From Psychrobacter sp. NG254 (GTDB lineage Bacteria; Pseudomonadota; Gammaproteobacteria; Pseudomonadales; Moraxellaceae), in NCBI RefSeq assembly GCF_015277735.1, contig NZ_JADHDA010000007.1, positions 62,001 to 126,000 on the forward strand: DNA of 64,000 nt, given 5' to 3'. The notes beneath the pieces were generated by a model. The model searched no databases, was not told the origin of the DNA, and was given only the letters and a program-made list of their open reading frames with translations. Position numbers and translations under genes: made by a program. This document shows, piece by piece, positions 58,131-64,000 of the stretch (position 1 is its first letter; the number at the start of each line of letters is the position of its first letter).

Positions 58131-58313
58131 ATGGCTGTTCAAAAAAGTCGTAAAAGTCGTTCTCGTCGTGACATGCGCCGTTCACATCACCGCATGGAAA
58201 TCGCTGAGATAAGCGTTGATGCTACTACTGGTGAAAAACATCGTCGTCATCACATGACTAAAGATGGTTTTTACCGTGGTCGTCAGTTGTTTAAAGTTAG
58301 TCAAGACGCCTAA
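58131..58313 (+). CDS. rpmF: 50S ribosomal protein L32
   Basis: The 60-residue protein ([20 protein letters not shown]) is the zinc-free L32 form. AGGAG lies before the ATG. It lies 318 bases after yceD, a gap with no other gene visible. A terminator follows. Confidence 0.98.
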
Positions 58314-58407
58314 GATATTGTTTATGTAATGGCTTTAGCAGACTAATGACAGTCATAGTGACTGTTGTTTGTTTGCTGAGCTAATACTGAGCAATAAACT
58401 TTGAGCT

Positions 58408-58465
58408 AAAAAAAGCCAAGTTATTTCGCTATCATATATTATGTAGCCGGATGACTTGGCTTTTT
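58408..58465 (+). terminator. Terminator after rpmF
   Basis: AAAAAGCCAAGT (58410-58421) pairs with ACTTGGCTTTTT (58454-58465) around a 32-base loop. Confidence 0.75.
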
Positions 58466-58513
58466 GTTATTTGCGTGACGGCTAATTGTAAGGTGGATCT
58501 GTCTTTTTAGTTT

Positions 58514-58543
58514 TTGATAGAGCAAAAATTGTGCTGATATAAT
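58514..58543 (+). promoter_or_regulatory. Promoter of fabD-fabG
   Basis: TTGATA (58514-58519), 18-base spacer and extended -10 TGATATAAT ending at 58543. It gives a leader of about 175 bases. Confidence 0.7.
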
Positions 58544-58725
58544 CTGCTAATGATATTAAAATAGCGTGCTTTGATTTTGATACGCTATGATAATAGTGTG
58601 CGTCAGTGTATAGTTTATCGACACGCTGTTCGTTTGACTGAGATAGCGGCGTTGTCTCACATCCAATAATATAATATACCCCATCATTTTTAGGGATATC
58701 TTCAATCAGATAAGGAATATTGGTT

Positions 58726-59694
58726 ATGGCTTCTGTACCCGATACGGTAAAAAAGCAACCTGCTCGTATTGCGGTTGTTTTTCCTGGACAAGGCTCTCAA
58801 GCTGTCGCTATGACAGGTGAGCTTGCCGAGATTTATCCAGAGATACGCGATACTTTTACCGAAGCGAGTGAAGCGCTTGGCGAGGACTTGTGGGCAATCT
58901 GTCAAGATGAAGAAAAACTTGGTCAAACTCATTACACGCAGCCAGCACTGCTCACGGCTAGTATTGCGATTTGGCGTGTCTTACAACAAAAAATGACCGA
59001 CACGCCTTGCTATCTAGCGGGTCACTCTTTGGGCGAATACAGTGCCTTGTGTGCTGCCAATGTGCTATCACTTGGCGATGCGGTAACCTTAGTTCATAAA
59101 CGCGGTCAGTTGATGCAAGAAGCCGTTGTCGGTATCGATACGGCTATGGCTGCTGTGTTAGGACTTGAAGACAATCGAGTCGAGAACTTGTGCGAGCAAG
59201 CCACTGAGCATGTTGAAGGAGCGATCGTTGGTGCAGCCAACTTTAACAGCCCAGGGCAGGTCGTTATCTCAGGCAATGCCGATGGCGTTAATGCTGTGAT
59301 TGATAAAGTAAAAAATACTGGCAAAAAATCTGTTCCGCTAAAGGTGAGCGTACCCTCACATTGCGCGCTGATGGAGCCTGCAAGTAATGCATTGGCTGAA
59401 ATATTGGCTGGGATTAAGTTTGATCAAGCAACTATTCCGGTGATTCAGAACCGCCATGCCCGTGTTGAGACAAGCGCGGTAGGTATCAAGCAAGCCTTGA
59501 CAGAGCAGCTGAGTGAGCCTGTGTTATGGTCAAAAACCATGCAAGAATTGGCTGATAAACAAATTAATATATTAATCGAATGTGGCAGTGGCAACGTGCT
59601 CAGTAATTTAGCTAAGCGTCAAGCGCAACCAATCACCAGCTACCCTACTGACAAGCCTGCCCGTCTAGAAAAATTATTTGAGGTGTTATCATGA
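58726..59694 (+). CDS. fabD: Malonyl-CoA:ACP transacylase
   Basis: The 322-residue enzyme loads malonate on ACP. FPGQGSQ is the N-terminal motif and GHSLGEYSAL holds the nucleophilic serine; VSVPSHCALM carries the catalytic histidine. The ATG at 58726 has AAGGA nine bases upstream; an in-frame TTG at 58720 is not preferred. It overlaps fabG by four bases. Confidence 0.97.
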   Translation: MASVPDTVKKQPARIAVVFPGQGSQAVAMTGELAEIYPEIRDTFTEASEALGEDLWAICQDEEKLGQTHYTQPALLTASIAIWRVLQQKMTDTPCYLAGHSLGEYSALCAANVLSLGDAVTLVHKRGQLMQEAVVGIDTAMAAVLGLEDNRVENLCEQATEHVEGAIVGAANFNSPGQVVISGNADGVNAVIDKVKNTGKKSVPLKVSVPSHCALMEPASNALAEILAGIKFDQATIPVIQNRHARVETSAVGIKQALTEQLSEPVLWSKTMQELADKQINILIECGSGNVLSNLAKRQAQPITSYPTDKPARLEKLFEVLS

Positions 59695-60419
59695 GTCGTA
59701 CGATTACATTAGTGACAGGCGCAAGCCGCGGCATTGGTAAAGCAGTTGCCAAACGTTTTGCGAAAGAAGGGCATTTTGTCATTGGCACAGCCACTACCGA
59801 AAAGGGTGCTGAGCTGATTGATGATTATCTTCATGACACAGGTGGCATTGGCCGTGTGTTAGACGTACGTGATACCGCTCAGATTGACAAGTTATTTGAA
59901 GAGATTGAGAGTGTCTATGGTGCTGTGCAAGTACTGGTCAATAATGCAGGCATCACTCAAGATGGATTACTCATGCGTATGAAAGATGAGGATTGGGAAA
60001 ACGTGATCGATACCAATTTGACCTCAGTTTATCGTATGAGCAAACGCGCGGTACGCGGGATGATGAAAGCTCGCCGTGGTCGTATCATCAATATAACCTC
60101 TGTCGTCGCTCAAATGGGCAATGCAGGTCAGTCTAACTACGCTGCTACTAAAGCTGGTGTAGAAGGCTTTAGCCGTACGCTAGCGCGCGAAATTGGCTCA
60201 CGTCAAGTGACCATCAACTGTGTGGCGCCTGGTTTGATCGAGACAGATATGACAGATGAGCTGGATGAGCGCTTGTTGAATTCTATGCTAGACGCTGTGC
60301 CTATCAGCCGTTTAGGCCAACCAGAAGACATCGCAGCAGCCGTACATTTCTTAGCCAGCGATGAAGCCAGTTACATCACTGGTGCAGTGCTTGCTGTCAA
60401 TGGCGGCATGTATATGTAG
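59691..60419 (+). CDS. fabG: 3-oxoacyl-ACP reductase
   Basis: The 242-residue short-chain dehydrogenase reduces the beta-keto group with NADPH. TGASRGIGKAV is the nucleotide loop, NNAG the structural motif and NYAATKAG the YxxxK catalytic pair with a serine (TSVVAQ) before it. It overlaps fabD (ATGA). Confidence 0.97.
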   Translation: MSRTITLVTGASRGIGKAVAKRFAKEGHFVIGTATTEKGAELIDDYLHDTGGIGRVLDVRDTAQIDKLFEEIESVYGAVQVLVNNAGITQDGLLMRMKDEDWENVIDTNLTSVYRMSKRAVRGMMKARRGRIINITSVVAQMGNAGQSNYAATKAGVEGFSRTLAREIGSRQVTINCVAPGLIETDMTDELDERLLNSMLDAVPISRLGQPEDIAAAVHFLASDEASYITGAVLAVNGGMYM

Positions 60420-60432
60420 TCAATATACGAGT

Positions 60433-60476
60433 GTTACACAGTTATAATAAAAAACTGTGTGAACGAGTGTAAACTA
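60433..60476. promoter_or_regulatory. Inverted repeat and operator-like sequence between fabG and acpP
   Basis: ACACAGTT and AACTGTGT (about 60436-60461) form an inverted repeat, followed directly by ACGAGTGTAAACTA (60463-60476), which is identical to 14 bases upstream of accD. Confidence 0.45.
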
Positions 60477-60515
60477 TAATAAAGGGTGCTATAATAACGG
60501 ATACTTTTGTGTCAG

Positions 60516-60543
60516 AGCCCTGTATGATAGCAGGGCTTTATTA
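60516..60543 (+). terminator. Terminator after fabG
   Basis: AGCCCTG (60516-60522) pairs with CAGGGCT (60531-60537) followed by TTATT, so acpP is expected to have its own promoter. Confidence 0.7.
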
Positions 60544-60690
60544 GGCATTAGACAGACTGTATAACGTGTCATATGGTAATCAGACAGCAGTATCGGTCTG
60601 GCAAATACATTTTATATACTATGCTATAGAGCTGAAATACGGTGCTATAACAGTTTATTAAAAATAATAGATGATAAAGGAGTAATCTAC

Positions 60691-60927
60691 ATGAGTAATG
60701 ATATCGAGCTAAGAGTAAAAGCAGCTGTGGCTGAGCAACTAGGTATGAATGTTGAAGAGATCAACACTGATGCTTCATTCATGGAAGATCTAGGTGCGGA
60801 TTCATTGGACTTGGTTGAGCTAGTTATGTCTTTTGAAAGTGACTTTGGCATTACTATTCCTGATGAAGATTCTGCAGAGCTAACAACTGTTCAAAAAGCA
60901 ATCGATTACGTACAAGCACAGCTATAA
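60691..60927 (+). CDS. acpP: Acyl carrier protein
   Basis: The 78-residue acidic four-helix protein carries acyl chains. [13 protein letters not shown] holds the phosphopantetheine serine at residue 38. AAAGGAG precedes the ATG. Confidence 0.99.
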   Translation: MSNDIELRVKAAVAEQLGMNVEEINTDASFMEDLGADSLDLVELVMSFESDFGITIPDEDSAELTTVQKAIDYVQAQL

Positions 60928-60957
60928 TTTGTTTGTAATGTAGCGACGCTTACTAAG

Positions 60958-60987
60958 CCGCTTAACTTATGGTTAAGCGGTTTTTTT
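60958..60987 (+). terminator. Terminator after acpP
   Basis: CCGCTTAAC (60958-60966) pairs with GTTAAGCGG (60972-60980), followed by seven T. Confidence 0.92.
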
Positions 60988-61197
60988 ATGGCTAGATTTT
61001 GGAAACTGCACGTTCTAATTTACCAGATGTATTAACATAAACTACGTCAATTAAACATTACTCAACATACTATTACTAGCTACTTCAACCACCTATGTTT
61101 ATACTCGTTTTGGTAAGCCGTAATAAAGCATGATGTAAGTTAGGTACATGCATTAACAAAAAGAACGATTAATAATAATATTCCAAGGAGTAGTTAA

Positions 61198-61707
61198 ATG
61201 GGTATGTTCAGTTTTGCAAAAGATATCGGTGATAAAATTTTTAATCGCGATGATGCTAAGCATGACGCGGAAACAGAAACGAAAGCCGACGCCAGCACGC
61301 CAGTACAGAGTAGTGAGCCGTCAGCACAATCAGTTGCCAATATCTTATTGCGCCGCATACAACAGCAAAATCTCAATATCAGTAATCTGAAAATCAAGTA
61401 TAATGGCTCAACAGATACGGCAGAAATTAGCGGTAATGCTAAAACTCAAGCTGATCGTGAAAAAGCCATCATTGCTATCGGTAATGTACAGAACGTCGCA
61501 AAAGTTATTGATAATATCGATATTGAAGAAGATGCACCAGAGTCGACGATGTATACCGTGAAGTCTGGCGACAGTTTGTCTAAAATTGCCAAAGAAGTTT
61601 ATGGAGCATCTGGTAACTACATGACAATCTTTGAGGCCAATAAGCCAATGTTGTCTGATCCAGACAAAATCTATCCAGGTCAAGTCTTACGTATTCCTAA
61701 GCCATAG
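61198..61707 (+). CDS. BON and LysM domain protein (Kbp/YgaU-like)
   Basis: The 169-residue protein has no signal peptide, an N-terminal BON domain (about 44-108) and a C-terminal LysM domain (about 118-167, YTVKSGDSLSKIAKEVYG). This is the layout of E. coli Kbp (YgaU), a potassium-binding protein. GGAG lies eight bases before the ATG. Monocistronic with its own terminator. Confidence 0.85.
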   Translation: MGMFSFAKDIGDKIFNRDDAKHDAETETKADASTPVQSSEPSAQSVANILLRRIQQQNLNISNLKIKYNGSTDTAEISGNAKTQADREKAIIAIGNVQNVAKVIDNIDIEEDAPESTMYTVKSGDSLSKIAKEVYGASGNYMTIFEANKPMLSDPDKIYPGQVLRIPKP

Positions 61708-61774
61708 TTTTTAGACAATATTAAACTAGCATTTGAAATGATGTATTAGCAGTTAGATACAATAAGTACAACGC

Positions 61775-61807
61775 AAAAAAGCCTCTTAATCATTAAGAGG
61801 CTTTTTT
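61775..61807. terminator. Bidirectional terminator between Kbp-like gene and queG
   Basis: AAAAAAGCCTCTTAAT and its complement surround a single base, with A and T runs on the two sides. Confidence 0.92.
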
Positions 61808-61833
61808 AATGCATAATTTCACAGAGAGTTTTT

Positions 61834-63030
61834 TTATTGCTCTGCTAATTTATTATGCTGCTCAAGCAACGCCCATTTGATATGCTCATCAAGCATAGGG
61901 TTATGTATGCCCAATTTGGATTGCAGTTGTTCGACTGTCTCTAAGCTGGCATTTGCATTACCAAGTCCAATGGCAATATTGCGTAAAAAATTGACGTAAC
62001 CTGTGCGTCGCAATGGGCTACCTTGTGTATTTTTCAAAAACTCAGCTTCTTGCCACTGCCACAGTTCAAGTAAACTACTGCTATCCAGATTGTGGCGCGG
62101 GGCAAAGTCATCGATGGTAGTCAAATTGGCATATCGATTCCATGGGCAGATAAGTTGACAATCGTCGCAGCCAAAGACCCGATTGCCAATCGCACGTCGA
62201 TACTTGGTATCAATAATACCGTCATGCTCGATAGTCAGGTAAGAAATACAGGCAGCAGCGTTTAATTGGTGAGGTGCTACGATGGCTTGGGTAGGACAGA
62301 TATCGATACAGGCGCTACAACTGCCACAATGCTCTTTGACAGGCGCATCATCAGGCAGCTCAAGGCTTAAAAACAACTCGCCAAGTACAAAGAACGAACC
62401 CGCTTGTTTATTAATTAGCAAGGTATGCTTTCCTGTCCAGCCAAGCCCTGCCGCATCGGCAATAGGCCGCTCAAAGATTGGGGCAGAGTCGCTAAAAGGT
62501 CTAAAAATAAATTCTTTTTCTGAGCCAATATTTAAATGTTGCCACTCAGGTAGCATCGCTTCAATATTCAGCGCCAACTGTTTTAAGCGACTACGCATTG
62601 TCTTGTGATAATCGCGCCCTCTTGCATAGCGGGCAATGATACCTTGATTGGGCTGATCGTTATCCTCGACAGTGCGAGGTGTGGGCGCTTGGGTCAAGTA
62701 GTCCATCCGTACGCTAATGATGGTCTTTGCACCCTCTACCAACTGGTCAGGATTCGCTCGCAAATGATGGTTGTTGTGCATGAACTGCAATTGGCCCTCA
62801 AAGCCTTTATCAAGCCATTGCTGTAATTGATCCATTTGCTTGGCAAACAAAGGATGATGCACAGACAAGAATCCACAGTCAGCAAACCCTAATGCTTGTG
62901 CTTGTTCTGTGATCCATCGCTTTACATCTGCTGCTGTTACAAACTCGATGGACGCTTTAACTGCAATCTTGTTTTTACTTTTCTCGCTTTTAACGGGCGT
63001 GTGCTGGGTAAGCTCGGTGGAATTATTCAT
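61834..63030 (-). CDS. queG: Epoxyqueuosine reductase
   Basis: The 398-residue cobalamin and iron-sulphur enzyme makes queuosine from epoxyqueuosine in tRNA. Two 4Fe-4S motifs are visible, HCGSCSACIDICPTQAI and CDDCQLICPWN. The C-terminal HEAT-like repeat region contains RRTGYVNFLRNIAIGLGNA. The first about 25 residues are an extra Lys-rich N-terminus. It is divergent from nnr, as queG/yjeF often are. Confidence 0.95.
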   Translation of the reverse strand: MNNSTELTQHTPVKSEKSKNKIAVKASIEFVTAADVKRWITEQAQALGFADCGFLSVHHPLFAKQMDQLQQWLDKGFEGQLQFMHNNHHLRANPDQLVEGAKTIISVRMDYLTQAPTPRTVEDNDQPNQGIIARYARGRDYHKTMRSRLKQLALNIEAMLPEWQHLNIGSEKEFIFRPFSDSAPIFERPIADAAGLGWTGKHTLLINKQAGSFFVLGELFLSLELPDDAPVKEHCGSCSACIDICPTQAIVAPHQLNAAACISYLTIEHDGIIDTKYRRAIGNRVFGCDDCQLICPWNRYANLTTIDDFAPRHNLDSSSLLELWQWQEAEFLKNTQGSPLRRTGYVNFLRNIAIGLGNANASLETVEQLQSKLGIHNPMLDEHIKWALLEQHNKLAEQ

Positions 63031-63235
63031 GTCTGATCGTCAGTGATTGTATTAATACCGCTATGATAAGCCAGTGAGTCATGAGCGCAAGTATAAAAGA
63101 GCATAAACTTACCTGCATATTGATACATAAGTGGATGCAAGGGTTTGATAAGCTGATATCAAAGAACATACGCTCTATCCCAATATTACAAAAACATCAG
63201 TAAAAATAGCGAGACTTAAATAAAGGGGCTTAGTC

Positions 63236-64000
63236 ATGAAAAATCAGCTGCACTTATCATCTGCCAAAAGTACCAAGCCCGTTGCGCTGTATAGTAGCGA
63301 GCAAGTTTATGCGATAGAACAAGCATGGTTTGCACAAGGGTATGACAGCTTTGGATTGATGCAACAAGCTGCGTGGCAAATGACGCAGCAAATAGAACTG
63401 CTATTTGAGGAAAGATATTTGAGCCATGACTCTTCGGCTAACAATGATGTTTATCATCGCAGTGCTTATTTGCCACGCGCAAGTATCTGGGTAGGAAAGG
63501 GCAATAATGGTGGTGATGGCTGGCTCATTGCTCATTATTTGCAGCAAGCCGGCTGGCAAGTGGAAGTCATAGCAGTAGGGTTTAGTGAGCATGATCTAAG
63601 CAGACATCGCCAGTCAAAGACATCCAAGCAAGAGAATATCAGCAGTGATGTCGACACTGACGCTATCAAAGCGTTAAAAATAGCCCTGTCTGCCAGTATT
63701 AACTATAAAAGTTTTGACACGTTTGATAGGGACAAAATTAGTGATGCTGAATTAAGAGCGATGGCTTTGCCAGCAGATATATATATCGATGCTTTGTTTG
63801 GTATTGGGCTTGACCGTGTACCGACAGGTATTTATGAACAGGCGATTCACGCGTTTAACCATGTCATTCAGCAGCATCGTGCGCTCTCAGTCGCCGTTGA
63901 TATCCCAAGTGGGTTGGTAGCCTCTACAGGGCAAGTGTTTGAGCGCATAGCCATACAAGCTGATGTAACGTTGTGTTTGATTGCGCGAAAAATTGGTCTA
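63236..64000 (+). CDS. nnr: Bifunctional NAD(P)HX epimerase/dehydratase, N-terminal part
   Basis: 255 codons are present before the right edge. They encode the YjeF N-terminal epimerase domain: GKGNNGGDGWLIAHYL, DALFGIGLDR and VDIPSGLVASTGQ. This repairs hydrated NAD(P)H. Whether the C-terminal dehydratase domain follows cannot be seen. A stretch of about 40 residues (around 120-160) is an insertion rich in Ser and Asp. AAGGGG precedes the ATG. Confidence 0.9.
   Translation, partial: MKNQLHLSSAKSTKPVALYSSEQVYAIEQAWFAQGYDSFGLMQQAAWQMTQQIELLFEERYLSHDSSANNDVYHRSAYLPRASIWVGKGNNGGDGWLIAHYLQQAGWQVEVIAVGFSEHDLSRHRQSKTSKQENISSDVDTDAIKALKIALSASINYKSFDTFDRDKISDAELRAMALPADIYIDALFGIGLDRVPTGIYEQAIHAFNHVIQQHRALSVAVDIPSGLVASTGQVFERIAIQADVTLCLIARKIGL

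Overview
The window is a bacterial chromosome segment from a gammaproteobacterium of the family Moraxellaceae, most likely Psychrobacter. That assignment is inferred from protein resemblance and gene order (trpF-trpB-trpA-accD-folC-SPOR protein; mreBCD-maf-rng; S10/spc/alpha ribosomal clusters; yceD-rpmF-fabD-fabG-acpP); no database search was run.

Positions 1-10608 hold a tandem array of a filamentous phage (Inovirus) prophage of about 7.7 kb. The right copy (2865-10608) is complete: tyrosine integrase, Zot-type assembly ATPase, pVI-like protein, TspB/pIII-like adsorption protein, coat protein, small membrane protein, ssDNA-binding protein, rolling-circle Rep, several small proteins and a divergent HTH repressor. 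The left copy enters the window inside its ssDNA-binding gene and is identical over 2.9 kb except for one base, which lies in the putative repressor operator. Both copies end in a 48-bp piece of the 3' half of tRNA-Arg(CCG); the right one completes a functional tRNA gene (10561-10637), so the tRNA is the attachment site.

Positions 10.6-31.5 kb carry housekeeping and conserved genes: a cytochrome c5-like protein with a structured leader, a YadG/YadH-type ABC exporter, queF, an LprI-like protein, proS, a DUF4230-like protein, phrB, the trpF/trpB/trpA set, accD, folC, a LysM+SPOR cell-envelope protein, DUF2726 and DUF1853 proteins, then a small AT-rich accessory patch (29.7-31.1 kb) with an unrecognised coiled-coil protein, and tRNA-Pro(GGG).

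Positions 31.5-41 kb carry gatCAB (tRNA-dependent amidotransferase) on the minus strand, then mreB-mreC-mreD (cell shape), maf and rng on the plus strand. Positions 41.2-55.3 kb are the S10, spc and alpha ribosomal protein operons with secY and rpoA. Strong sigma70-like promoters are visible before rpsJ, rplN, and rpsM, and a terminator-like hairpin splits rpsH from rplF. Positions 55.4-64 kb carry yciO, epmC, yceD-rpmF, fabD-fabG-acpP (plsX and fabH are not here), a BON+LysM protein, queG and the 5' part of the NAD(P)HX repair gene nnr, which runs off the right edge. The most unusual biology is in the phage array and in several structured or repeated intergenic sequences.
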